Shown here: positions 8,727 to 16,921 of the stretch, piece by piece
How positions within the stretch are numbered: the stretch's first letter is position 1
Layout: each line of letters opens with the position of its first letter
Source: Amycolatopsis sp. MtRt-6
GTDB lineage: Bacteria; Actinomycetota; Actinomycetes; Mycobacteriales; Pseudonocardiaceae
DNA length: 64,000 nt
Assembly (NCBI RefSeq): GCF_017308975.1
Contig: NZ_JADWPD010000001.1
Span: 62,001-126,000 of the forward strand
Direction: 5' to 3'
Program-made: the position numbers and the translations under genes
Notes under the pieces: generated by a model
Databases searched by the model: none
Told to the model about the DNA's origin: nothing
Seen by the model: only the letters and a program-made list of their open reading frames with translations

Positions 8727-9925
8727 CCCGCGAACCTCCCATTCCCGCGGCGAGGAACAAGGGCGGGTTTCGGGCGCGCTGGAGGCGCCCGAAACCCCCC
8801 CCGTGGCGGGTTTGCGCCGCCGAACCGGGGGGTCAGCCGGGGGCCGGTGCCCGAAAGCGCGGCACCGATCGGGTAGAAGTACGTCACCGACGAGTTGCCG
8901 CCGGACAGGATGCCCTGCGCGTTGTTGCCGGCGATGAAGCCGCCGCCCGAGTCACCGGGCTGAGAGCGGACGTTGCTCGCGGTCATGCCGGTGACCGTGC
9001 CCTCGGCGTAGCGGACGGTCTGGTTCTTGGCGCCGATGGTGCCGCAGGTCCAACCGGTGGTCGAGCCGGCCTTGCAGACCGACGTGCCGGTCGCGGCGTT
9101 CGACTGGCCGCGCACCGCGGTCCCGTTGTTCATCGAGGCGAGCGGGGTCCAGCCGCTGCTCGTGTTGACCCGCGCGTAGTCGGCGCCCGGGAACCGGTAC
9201 GTGCCCCACGAACCCAGCGCGGCGCCGTTGGAGCCGGTGAGCCGGCCGCCGCCGGTGAGTGCGGCGCAGTGCCCGGCGGTCATGAAGCCGGTGGTCGTCG
9301 AGAACCCGACCGAGCAGCGGGACGAGCCGCCGATGTAGTAGGCGTCGCCACCGCGGATGTTGGCGTAGGTGGTCGGCGTCGACGCCGTCTCGCGGATCGT
9401 CACGACGGCTTTGTCCACACCGGACTTGACGACGAACGCCTCCGCGGCGGCGCGCTGGCCCTGCAGCACGTCCAGGGTGACGCGGTTGGTGGCGTCGTCG
9501 ACGCCCCAGCCGGTGATCGCGGCGGGCGCAGCCTTGCCGGCCGCGTTCAGCGTGTCCACAGTGGAATTGAGCTGGCGGGCGCTGAACCGCACGACTTCCG
9601 CTTCGGCGCCGGCTTCGCGGATCTTGCCGGCCAGCGCGGCGTTCGTCGTGGTGACGCGTGCCTTGCCCGTGACGGCGTTGTAGGTCGCGCCGCCGAACGC
9701 GTCGCCGAGCGCCGCGGTGAGCGATTCGGTGACCTTGTTCGCGACGTCCTCGCTCTTGAGCCGCGCGAGCGCCTGGTCGTGGGTCAGGCCCAGGTCCCGC
9801 TGCATGGCGGGCACGATGTCCGGGTTCAGCAGGTCCTGGCCCGACGCGGGGACGGCGGTCGCGGCGAGCGCGCCCGTCGCCATGACCGCGGTGGCAGCGG
9901 CACCGAGAAGTCTCGCGATCTTCAT
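8594..9925 (-). CDS. Secreted streptogrisin/alpha-lytic-type serine protease (S1) with prodomain; 3' end anomalous
   Basis: 443 residues as an open frame. Signal peptide 1-29 (AATAVPASG), alpha-lytic-type prodomain about 30-187, and mature chymotrypsin fold from about NIRGGDAYYIGG (190). The triad is visible: H219 in TAGHC, D249 in GADYARV and S326 in PGDSGGGF, with paired cysteines 204/220 and 284/294. Family members end a few residues after YPIGAALSGTG (about 363). Here about 80 further residues of Arg/Pro/Ser-rich sequence run through a terminator hairpin and antisense into ssgB. A frameshift near 8830-8850, real or a sequencing artefact, is the likely cause; the true stop is probably about 8840. 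Confidence 0.85.
   Translation of the reverse strand: MKIARLLGAAATAVMATGALAATAVPASGQDLLNPDIVPAMQRDLGLTHDQALARLKSEDVANKVTESLTAALGDAFGGATYNAVTGKARVTTTNAALAGKIREAGAEAEVVRFSARQLNSTVDTLNAAGKAAPAAITGWGVDDATNRVTLDVLQGQRAAAEAFVVKSGVDKAVVTIRETASTPTTYANIRGGDAYYIGGSSRCSVGFSTTTGFMTAGHCAALTGGGRLTGSNGAALGSWGTYRFPGADYARVNTSSGWTPLASMNNGTAVRGQSNAATGTSVCKAGSTTGWTCGTIGAKNQTVRYAEGTVTGMTASNVRSQPGDSGGGFIAGNNAQGILSGGNSSVTYFYPIGAALSGTGPRLTPRFGGANPPRGGFRAPPARPKPALVPRRGNGRFAGQTLLISSISPSTSKCALSSPSGTSSMEASRKVRTSSTSSSNDA
8765..8797. terminator. Bidirectional hairpin terminator
   Basis: 13-bp perfect stem (8765-8777 with 8785-8797, core TTTCGGGCGC) and a 7-base loop, followed by a C run on the plus strand. It sits between ssgB and the convergent protease gene. 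The protease reading frame as given runs straight through it, which is abnormal. Confidence 0.75.
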
Positions 9926-10306
9926 GCTTCTCCCTAGGTGGTTACGCGCGGCTCCGCACCGGCCACGCAGTGGTACTCCCCCGGGTGAGCGTCCCCGGAG
10001 TGGGCGTTACGGTGCAATCCGGGCGCCCGGCGAATGGGTATACGCATTCACCGCGGACGAATCCCCTGCTCCAGCCGGGCCCAAGCGCCCGATGTCACCC
10101 GGTCGGACAGGTCCGTAAGTAGGGTTTCCGTGAACTACTTTGAGTAGCCACGGGCAGCACTCGAACGCGTGAAGCGACGTTCGAACGTGCGATCGTCCCA
10201 GGTTTCGCACGCACGGTGACCCGATCCCCCCGGTTCCCGCAGCAAACCGGTGACGGTGGGTAGGCGGACGTGTGACAACAGCACCTACCACGTATTCGGT
10301 GAAAGG

Positions 10307-10359
10307 TTTACGGACGGATCGAGGCTGCTTAGGCTCCGCGCACCAGTCTTCGGTGCGCG
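10307..10359 (+). promoter_or_regulatory. Putative promoter and leader hairpin of the LAL regulator gene
   Basis: TTTACG (10307-10312) and TAGGCT (10330-10335) are separated by 17 bases, a fair vegetative-sigma promoter. An 8-bp hairpin CGCGCACC/GGTGCGCG (10337-10344, 10352-10359) follows and ends two bases before the GAGGAGG ribosome site. The hairpin could modulate initiation. The rest of the 9926-10372 gap shows only an imperfect 18-bp palindrome at 10032-10049. Confidence 0.4.
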
Positions 10360-10372
10360 TCGAGGAGGTCAA

Positions 10373-13282
10373 ATGTGGCTGACCACCCCCCGCCCCACCT
10401 CGGTTTCCGTCCGGTCCGGACCCGCCCGGCTGACCGGCCGCGACGCCGAGCTCGACGCCATCGTCGACGTGCTGAGAAAGCGCCCGGCCGCGGTCCTGAT
10501 CGAGGGCGAGCCGGGGATGGGCCGCACCCGGCTGCTCGCGGAGATCGGCAAGCGCCGGGAGTTCGCCGGCGGCCGCGTGCTCACCGGCGCGTGCCAGCCG
10601 CTGCGGGAACCCTTCCCCTACGGGCCCGTCCTGGAAGCGCTTCGCGCCGTGGGCGACACCCCGCTCGGGCCGCTCAGCCCGGTCGCGGGCGTGCTGCGGC
10701 CATTGCTGCCGGAGCTCGCGGAAGCGCTTCCTCCGCGCCCCGAACCCCTCGCCGACCCGGTCGCCGAGCGCCACCGCGTGTTCCGCGCGGTGCGGGAGCT
10801 CCTCCAGGCCTGCGGCCCGACGCTCGTGCTGATCGACGACCTCCAGTGGGCGGACGAGGACACCCGCGACCTCATGCGGTTCCTCGCCGGCGCGATGCCG
10901 CCGGAGCTGGCGGTGGTCGCCACCTACCGGTCGGCCACCGACGTCCGCCCCGGCCCGCTCGGCAGCCCCTTTCGCACCGATCCGGCCGTGCACTCCGCCC
11001 GCGTCGCCCTCGGCGCGCTCGACGTCGCGGCCGTGCGCGGGCTGGCCGTCGAAATCCTCGAACTGCCCAGGGTCACCGACGAATTCGCGGCGAAGCTGCA
11101 CGAGTGCACCGCCGGGATTCCGTTCGTGGCCGAAGAAACGCTGCGCGCGCTGAAGGAAGCGGCCGAACGGCTCCCGGTCGGCGAAGTCCTGTCCGACCGC
11201 CTGCTGGAGAACCTCGAAGTCCCCGTGCTGCTGCGCGAAGCCGTCACCGAACGGCTCGCCGCGCTGCCCGAGCACGCGGTCCGGCTCGCCGGCGCGGCCG
11301 CGGTGCTCGGCGTCGGCGCCGAAGCCGCCGTGCTCGGCGAGCTGGCCGGGCTCGCCGACGACGCCCTCCGCACGGCACTGCTCGCCGCCCTCTCCGGCGG
11401 GGTGCTCGGCGAAGCCGGCGACGGCAGGTACGGCTTCCGGCACCCGCTGGCCCGCAAGGCGGTCTACGACACGGTGAGCGGCCCCGAACGCGCGCTGCTG
11501 CACGCGCAGGCGATCCGCGTGCTCGCCGCGCAGCCGTCGCCGCCGCTCACCCTGCTGGCCCGGCACAGCCGCGCGGCCGGTCGCGTCGACCAGTGGCGGC
11601 ACTACGCCGAAGCGGCCGCCGACGAGGCGATCACGCGCGGCGAGACGTCCCGCGCCATCGACCTCCTGCAGTCGGTGCTCGCCGAACCCGCTCCCGCGCA
11701 GGCCGACATCGGGCGCGTGGCGGGCAAGCTGAGCCAGGTCGCGCTGCGGGGGTTCCGCCCCGACGTCATCGGCACACTGGAGCGCGTCCTCGAAGAGGTG
11801 ACGCTGCCGCCGTCGGTCCGCGGGTCGATCCGGCTGAGCCTCGGCATGCTGCTGGTCCGGACCATCGGCGGGCTCGGCCGCGGCCGCCTGGAGGTCGAGC
11901 GGGCGATCGGCGAGCTGACCGACCGGCCGGACCTCGCCGCCCGCGGGATCACCCTGCTCGCCCAGCCGATCGACGGGCTGACGCCGTTGTCGTGGCACGA
12001 ATCGTGGCGCGCCCGCGCGGGCGAGGTGTACGAGCGGCTCGACGACCCCGAACTGCGGCTCGCGCTGACCGCCGACCGGATCGCGGCCGCCGCGCACGTC
12101 GGCGACGGCTCGGCGTGGACGGAGTTCGAAGCGCTTTCGGACACCGTCGGCACGGTCGCCGAGCGCGTCCAGCTGGCCCGGCTGTGGTGCAACCTGGCCG
12201 ACGGCCAGTCGTGGGCCGGGCACCTCGACCGCGCGGAACGGCTGGTGACCGAGGGCGTCCGGCGCGCGACCGACGCGGGCGCGCTGTACGCGATCGGCCT
12301 GATCCAGGGCACCCGCGTCCGGCTGGACTGGGTGCGCGGGCGCTGGACCGGGCTCGCCGAGGCCGCCGAGCAGCTGCGGGACAGCTACCCGGAACTCGGC
12401 CCGATCGTCATGGAGTCCTCGCTGGTGCTCGGCGGGCTCGCGGCCGTGCGCGGCGAGTTCGCGGCCGCCCAGCGGCACCTGACCGCGGCGAGCGTGCACG
12501 CGCCGGACCGCGGCCCGATCCCGGTGGTGCTCTCGGCCGCCGGGGTGCTGATCTCGGTGCTCCTGGCGACCGACGACGTCGACGGCGCCTGCGCGGCGGC
12601 CGACACGGCGGTGGCCGCGGCCGGGCGCAAGGGCGTCTGGATCTGGGCGGCCGCGCTGGTCCCGGCGGCGGCGCAGGCGTACGCGCGGGCCGGGCGCTGG
12701 CCGGAGGCCGACAACGTGGTCGAGGCGTTCGCGCGCGGCATCGAGGGCCGCGACGCACCGGTGGCCGCGGCCGCGCTGGTGGCCGGCCGCGCGGTGCTGC
12801 TCGAAGCCCGCGGCAAGCACCTGGCCGCGGCGGCGTTGTTCGACGAAGCCGCGTCCGGCTACACAGCCCTCCCGATGCCCTACCCGGCGACGGCCATGCG
12901 CGAACGCGCGTCGATGTGCCGCCTGGCCGCGGGCAACCGTTCGGCCGTCGACGAGCTGACCTCGGCGGCCGAGGCGTACGAGCGGCTCGGCGCGACCCGG
13001 GACGCGGGACGCTGCCGTCATCAGCTGCGTGAGCACGGCGCCTGGGCGCCATCGCAACGCGGGCGGCGCGGGTACGGGAGCGAGCTGTCGCCGCGGGAGC
13101 GCGAGGTGGCGCGGATGCTCGCGGAGGGCCGGACGAACCGGGAGATCGCGGACGGGCTGTTCCTGTCGCCGCGAACGGTGGAACAGCACGTGGCGAAGGT
13201 GCTCCGAAAACTCGGGGCCCGCTCACGCACGGACGTGGCCCGCAAGCTCCCCGGCGAGGTGACCACGGCACCGGCCGGCTGA
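10373..13282 (+). CDS. LAL-type (MalT-like) LuxR family transcriptional regulator
   Basis: 969 residues; ATG at 10373 chosen because GAGGAGG (10362-10368) precedes it, so the open frame upstream is not used. N-terminal AAA/NTPase (about 15-330) with P-loop GEPGMGRTRLL, where the usual lysine is arginine (R51), and Walker B LVLIDDLQWADED. A long helical TPR-like middle (about 400-880) precedes the C-terminal LuxR helix-turn-helix LSPREREVARMLAEGRTNRE with SPRTVEQHVAKVLRKLG. Large LAL regulators often control secondary-metabolite or carbohydrate genes; no obvious target cluster is adjacent. Loss of the P-loop lysine may weaken ATP hydrolysis. Confidence 0.88.
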   Translation: MWLTTPRPTSVSVRSGPARLTGRDAELDAIVDVLRKRPAAVLIEGEPGMGRTRLLAEIGKRREFAGGRVLTGACQPLREPFPYGPVLEALRAVGDTPLGPLSPVAGVLRPLLPELAEALPPRPEPLADPVAERHRVFRAVRELLQACGPTLVLIDDLQWADEDTRDLMRFLAGAMPPELAVVATYRSATDVRPGPLGSPFRTDPAVHSARVALGALDVAAVRGLAVEILELPRVTDEFAAKLHECTAGIPFVAEETLRALKEAAERLPVGEVLSDRLLENLEVPVLLREAVTERLAALPEHAVRLAGAAAVLGVGAEAAVLGELAGLADDALRTALLAALSGGVLGEAGDGRYGFRHPLARKAVYDTVSGPERALLHAQAIRVLAAQPSPPLTLLARHSRAAGRVDQWRHYAEAAADEAITRGETSRAIDLLQSVLAEPAPAQADIGRVAGKLSQVALRGFRPDVIGTLERVLEEVTLPPSVRGSIRLSLGMLLVRTIGGLGRGRLEVERAIGELTDRPDLAARGITLLAQPIDGLTPLSWHESWRARAGEVYERLDDPELRLALTADRIAAAAHVGDGSAWTEFEALSDTVGTVAERVQLARLWCNLADGQSWAGHLDRAERLVTEGVRRATDAGALYAIGLIQGTRVRLDWVRGRWTGLAEAAEQLRDSYPELGPIVMESSLVLGGLAAVRGEFAAAQRHLTAASVHAPDRGPIPVVLSAAGVLISVLLATDDVDGACAAADTAVAAAGRKGVWIWAAALVPAAAQAYARAGRWPEADNVVEAFARGIEGRDAPVAAAALVAGRAVLLEARGKHLAAAALFDEAASGYTALPMPYPATAMRERASMCRLAAGNRSAVDELTSAAEAYERLGATRDAGRCRHQLREHGAWAPSQRGRRGYGSELSPREREVARMLAEGRTNREIADGLFLSPRTVEQHVAKVLRKLGARSRTDVARKLPGEVTTAPAG

Positions 13283-13292
13283 CCCCGAGCGC

Positions 13293-13371
13293 CCCAATGT
13301 GGCCTTCGGTGCGTCCAAGCACCCAATGTGGCCTTCGTTGCGCCCAACGCACCCAATGTGGCCTTCGGTGC
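13293..13371. repeat. Three direct copies of a 20-bp intergenic repeat
   Basis: CCCAATGTGGCCTTCGGTGC at 13293-13312, 13322-13341 (one mismatch, GTTGC) and 13352-13371, spaced 29-30 bp. The same unit recurs in direct and inverted orientation at 28123-28202, so this is an interspersed intergenic repeat family. It follows the LAL gene and lacks the copy number and spacer lengths of a CRISPR. Confidence 0.85.
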
Positions 13372-13416
13372 TTGGGCCGGGTGGCCGGGCGGGCGGTGGC
13401 GACCTAACGTGAGCCG

Positions 13417-14088
13417 GTGACAGAAGAGGCACTTCCCGCGTGGCGGCGGCGGACCTCCGGCGAGACCCGCTGGCCCGCGATGGGCGTCGTCGTCGCGACG
13501 CTCGTCCTGCAGGTCGCCCTGCCCGATGACATGGCGCTGCGCCCGTGGTGGCTGCTGCCCGCCGTCTCGGTGCTGCTCGTCGTCGCGCTGCTGCTGGTCA
13601 ACCCGGGGCGGATGACGCAGTTCAGCGCCGTCGAGCGGGCCATCTCGCTGCTCATCGTCGGCCTCGTCACCGTGGTGAACGCCTGGTCGGCGGCGAGCCT
13701 GGTCTACGGCATCGCGGCCGGGACGACCGGCGACCGCGCCGGCGCCGTGCTGGTGACCGGCGGGATCGTCTACTGGACGAACATCGTCGCCTTCTCCCTC
13801 TGGTACTGGGAGTTCGACCGCGGCGGCCCGGGCCGCCGGGCCGCGGGCCGGGCCGAGTACCCCGACCTGCAGTTCCCGCAGATGGCCGACCCGGGCCTGG
13901 CACACCAGGACTGGGAGCCGTCCTATTTGGACTACCTGTACTTCTCGTTCACCAACGCGGCGGCCTTCAGCCCCACCGACGTCATGCCCCTGCGGATCTG
14001 GGCGAAGCTGACGATGATGCTGCAGGCCGCCGTGTCGCTGGTGCTGGCGGTGATGGTCGTCGCCTGGGCGATCAACAACCTGAAGTAG
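13417..14088 (+). CDS. Polytopic membrane protein of unknown function, channel-like
   Basis: 223 residues, GTG start. About five or six hydrophobic helices (residues 20-70, 75-125, 190-220). Between the last two lies an amphipathic segment YLDYLYFSFTNAAAFSPTDV, reminiscent of the pore-loop region of two-TM potassium channels and of DUF1345-type membrane proteins (YFSFT..-S-TD pattern). A classical TVGYG filter is absent. Ion transport is only a possibility. Stands alone; it ends two bases before the convergent G1 peptidase gene. Confidence 0.7.
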   Translation: MTEEALPAWRRRTSGETRWPAMGVVVATLVLQVALPDDMALRPWWLLPAVSVLLVVALLLVNPGRMTQFSAVERAISLLIVGLVTVVNAWSAASLVYGIAAGTTGDRAGAVLVTGGIVYWTNIVAFSLWYWEFDRGGPGRRAAGRAEYPDLQFPQMADPGLAHQDWEPSYLDYLYFSFTNAAAFSPTDVMPLRIWAKLTMMLQAAVSLVLAVMVVAWAINNLK

Positions 14089-14089
14089 G

Positions 14090-14782
14090 TCAGTGGCGGG
14101 TCATCGTGAAGCTCTGGCCGTCCGAGCCGATCGCGCTCGGGCTCCAGGTGTAGCTGCCCTTGTCGTCGGCGTTCAGGCCGGACGGGCTCGTCGAGGCCAG
14201 GTTCGACCCGTTGAACTTGACGCCGGTGAACGTGATGCCGCCGGAGATCGACGGGTACGAATCCGTCGGGGACTCGATGATCGCCTCCGCCGAGGCGTGC
14301 TGCGAGGTCAGTGACTTGGTGATCGACTTCGACCAGCCCTTGGTCGTGTCGCTGATGTCGAGGCGATAGGTGTTCGTCGCCGTCCGGGTCACCGTGGCGG
14401 TGATGTGGTCGCCGGCGCTGACCGTGTTCGAGTAGTACACCGGTGCGGCTGGGTACATTTCGTACCAGGCCTGGTAAACCGGGCGGCCGCTGGAGCAGTC
14501 GGTGGCCACGCCGGTCTGCTCCACAGTGGACGATCCGTCGCCGTCGATGCCGACCCACGGCGCGAACAGGTCGTTGGTGGACGTGCAGGACACCGACGGC
14601 TCGGTCCAGCTCGCGGTGGCCGTGGTGAAACTGCCGAAGCTGACGTAACCGCCCCAGTTGCCGCCCGAGAACTGGTGCCCGTGGAAGTGGGCACCGAACA
14701 CGGCCGCGTGAGCGGTACCCGAGAAAGCCAGCGAGGCCGCCGCGGCGGCGGCCACCGTGAGGACGCGGAGGGTTTTGGACAT
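14090..14782 (-). CDS. Secreted glutamic peptidase, family G1 (eqolisin)
   Basis: 230 residues with a clear signal peptide (1-27, ending FSGTAHAA). The mature domain has the G1 pattern: GNWGGYVS, SWTEPSVSC, WVGIDGDGSSTVEQTG and QAWYEMYP. The catalytic glutamine (Q89 in VEQTG) and glutamate (E108 in WYEMYP) are both present, so an active acid endopeptidase acting outside the cell is expected. Length fits bacterial members, which lack the fungal propeptide. Monocistronic, with its 3' end abutting the convergent membrane-protein gene. Confidence 0.85.
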   Translation of the reverse strand: MSKTLRVLTVAAAAAASLAFSGTAHAAVFGAHFHGHQFSGGNWGGYVSFGSFTTATASWTEPSVSCTSTNDLFAPWVGIDGDGSSTVEQTGVATDCSSGRPVYQAWYEMYPAAPVYYSNTVSAGDHITATVTRTATNTYRLDISDTTKGWSKSITKSLTSQHASAEAIIESPTDSYPSISGGITFTGVKFNGSNLASTSPSGLNADDKGSYTWSPSAIGSDGQSFTMTRH

Positions 14783-14890
14783 GCGAGGACTCCGTTCACC
14801 GAGGGGGACCGGGAAAGCTGTGTCCTCAAGTGTTGGATCCCCACCGAAAATAAAGTAGCTACTTTCGCATGGTCTTCCATTGCGCGAAAA

Positions 14891-14933
14891 GACCCGTAAA
14901 GGCCTCCGCGGGGGAAAGAGGCCTTTACGGGTC
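14891..14933. terminator. Strong hairpin terminator of the ABC importer operon
   Basis: Perfect 16-bp stem (14891-14906 with 14918-14933; core GTAAAGGCCTC) and an 11-base loop. It lies 44 bp beyond the stop of the solute-binding protein gene and is oriented to end minus-strand transcription, though its symmetry allows both. The rest of the 194-bp gap shows nothing else clear. Confidence 0.75.
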
Positions 14934-14976
14934 CATATCGCTCACCAACCGCCCGGTCAGGTGAGCGGGGTCACCA

Positions 14977-16032
14977 TTACTGCTGCGCCTGCGCGTGCGC
15001 CGCGTCCACGAACTGTGTCGTGTATGTCTTCGACAGGTCGATTTTGTCCTTCTTCGGCTTCACGTTGCTCGACGACTCACCCAGCACCTTGAGCACGTTC
15101 TGGGCACCGGCCGGGTCCATCCGGCCGTCCTTGGTGAACATCGGCAGGCTGTCCTGGAGCGACTTGACGTACAGCGCCTTGTCCCCGCCGGCGAACGACG
15201 GCGGCATCATCGCGGCGACCTGTTCCGGTGTGTGCGTCGAAATCCACTTCAGGGTCTCGACGTACGCATTGGCCAGTTTCTGCACGATGTCCGGATAACG
15301 CTTCACGATTTCGCAGCCCATGTACAGCGAACTCGCCGGGTACAAACCGCCCAAAGCGGCTTTCGTGCCTTCGACCGTGCGCATGTCGTAAAGCACCTTC
15401 GCCTGGCCCGTGTTCGTCAGCTGCGCGATCGTCGGGTCGGTCGTCATGCCGGCGTCGATCGAGCCCTGGTTCATCGCCGAGATGAACGTCTGCCCGGCAC
15501 CGACCTTGACCGGCGTGTACTCCTTCGACGTCACGCCGCCGCGCAGGGCCAGCGCCTTCGTGAGGAAGTCCGTCGACGAACCCAGCGACGTGACGCCGAG
15601 GTTGCGGCCCTTGAAGTCCGCGCCCGACCTGACCTCGCCCGCCTTGGCCGTCGCGACCATCTCGGCCTCGCCCGGCACGTTCGCGAACTGCACCACGCTT
15701 TCGATGCACTGTTCCTTGGCCTGCAGGTCGATCGTGTGGTCGTAGAACCCGACGACCGCCTGCACCTCACCGGCCAGCAGCGACGTCTCGGCGTTGGCGC
15801 CGGACGGCTGGTCGAAGAGCTCGACGTCCAGGCCCTGCCGCTGGTAGGCGCCGATCTGCTGGGCCAGCTGGCCGGGCAGGTAGATCACCTTCGACAGGCC
15901 GCCGACCATGATCTTGATGTGCGGCTTCCCGGTGGTGCCGAGGGCGATCTCCCGCGAGTCGCGGCAGGCGGTGAGCCCGGCCGCGGCGACCGCGACCGCG
16001 GCCACCACCCCGATTGTCCTCTTGAGACGCAT
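14977..16032 (-). CDS. ABC transporter solute-binding lipoprotein (NMT1/SsuA/THI5-like)
   Basis: 351 residues from ATG at 16032. Lipoprotein signal with lipobox GLTAC (Cys23). The body follows the NMT1/THI5 fold: KIMVGGLSKVIYLPGQLAQQ at the first lobe, ETSLLAGEVQAVVGFYDHTI, FKGRNLGVTSLGSSTDFL and GSIDAGMTTDPTIAQL. Such proteins deliver sulfonates, nitrate, pyrimidine precursors or small organic acids; the ligand cannot be told here. Last gene of a three-gene operon (ATPase, permease, binding protein) that is divergent from a CitA/CitB-like two-component system, which may sense the same ligand. Confidence 0.88.
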   Translation of the reverse strand: MRLKRTIGVVAAVAVAAAGLTACRDSREIALGTTGKPHIKIMVGGLSKVIYLPGQLAQQIGAYQRQGLDVELFDQPSGANAETSLLAGEVQAVVGFYDHTIDLQAKEQCIESVVQFANVPGEAEMVATAKAGEVRSGADFKGRNLGVTSLGSSTDFLTKALALRGGVTSKEYTPVKVGAGQTFISAMNQGSIDAGMTTDPTIAQLTNTGQAKVLYDMRTVEGTKAALGGLYPASSLYMGCEIVKRYPDIVQKLANAYVETLKWISTHTPEQVAAMMPPSFAGGDKALYVKSLQDSLPMFTKDGRMDPAGAQNVLKVLGESSSNVKPKKDKIDLSKTYTTQFVDAAHAQAQQ

Positions 16033-16033
16033 G

Positions 16034-16921
16034 TCAGACCGCCTTGACCGCGGCTTCGGAGGCGGACGGCGGGCGCCACCGCAGCAGCCTGCCTTCAAGG
16101 GTGCTGATCCCCCACTCGGCCAGCAGCGCGACGACGGTGATGATCAGCATCCCGGCGTACACACCCGCCGTGTCGAACGTGCCCTGCGCATTGGCGATCA
16201 GGAAGCCCATGCCGGCCTTGGCGCCGGTGTACTCGCCGACCACCGCGCCGATCAGCGCGAAGCCGAACGCCACGTGCAGCGACGACAGGATCCACGACGT
16301 CGCGCTGGGCAGCACGATCGACTTGAGCACCTGGCCGCGGGTCGCGCCGAGGATGCGGGCGTTGTCGATCAGGTTGCGGTCCACCTCGCGGGCGCCGGTG
16401 AAGGCGTTGAAGAACACCGCGAAGAACACGAGCACGACGACGGTCGCGACCTTCGACGACAGCCCGAGCCCGAACCAGATGACGAACAGCGCGGCGAGCA
16501 CGATGCGCGGCAACGCGTTGGCGGCCTTGATGAACGGCGCCAGCACCTGCGCGAGGTACGCGCTGCGGCCGAGGATCACGCCGAACACGACACCGGCGAT
16601 CGCGCCGATGACGAAGCCGATCGCGGCCTCCTCGACGGTCACCAGGATCTGGTACCAGATCGAACCGAAGTCGGTCCCGGCGCTGAACCACTCGACCAGC
16701 CGTTCCCAGATCTTCGACGGCTTCGAGTAGAAGAACGGGTCGATCCAGTACGTGGCGGTCAGCTCCCAGCTGCCCAGCCAGACGACGACGATCGCCAGGC
16801 GCAGCAGCCAGATGTTGCGCTTGCGGCGCGCGGTGGCCTGCTTCGCGCGGGCCAGGATGTCCTGCTCGGTCTCGAGGACCGGGAGCGGCGCGGCCGGCGC
16901 CGCGGGGGTCTCAAGCGACAT
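16034..16921 (-). CDS. ABC transporter permease (SsuC/TauC-like)
   Basis: 295 residues from ATG at 16921, overlapping the ATPase gene by 11 bp. About six helices. The EAA loop is visible as AREVDRNLIDNARILGATRG with QVLKSIVLP, the contact to the ATPase. The cytoplasmic N-terminus of about 45 residues is longer than in E. coli SsuC and rich in Ala/Pro. One base separates it from the solute-binding gene, so the three genes are one transcript. Membrane component of the importer. Confidence 0.9.
   Translation of the reverse strand: MSLETPAAPAAPLPVLETEQDILARAKQATARRKRNIWLLRLAIVVVWLGSWELTATYWIDPFFYSKPSKIWERLVEWFSAGTDFGSIWYQILVTVEEAAIGFVIGAIAGVVFGVILGRSAYLAQVLAPFIKAANALPRIVLAALFVIWFGLGLSSKVATVVVLVFFAVFFNAFTGAREVDRNLIDNARILGATRGQVLKSIVLPSATSWILSSLHVAFGFALIGAVVGEYTGAKAGMGFLIANAQGTFDTAGVYAGMLIITVVALLAEWGISTLEGRLLRWRPPSASEAAVKAV

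Noticed and set aside
10007..13189. 1060-residue minus-strand open frame
   Set aside because: Antisense to the LAL regulator, with Arg/Gly/His-rich composition and no domain; the plus strand carries clear NTPase and LuxR motifs.
13293..13371. Possible CRISPR array
   Set aside because: Only three 20-bp units with 9-10-bp spacers that are not unique, no cas genes, and the same unit occurs inverted at 28.1 kb.
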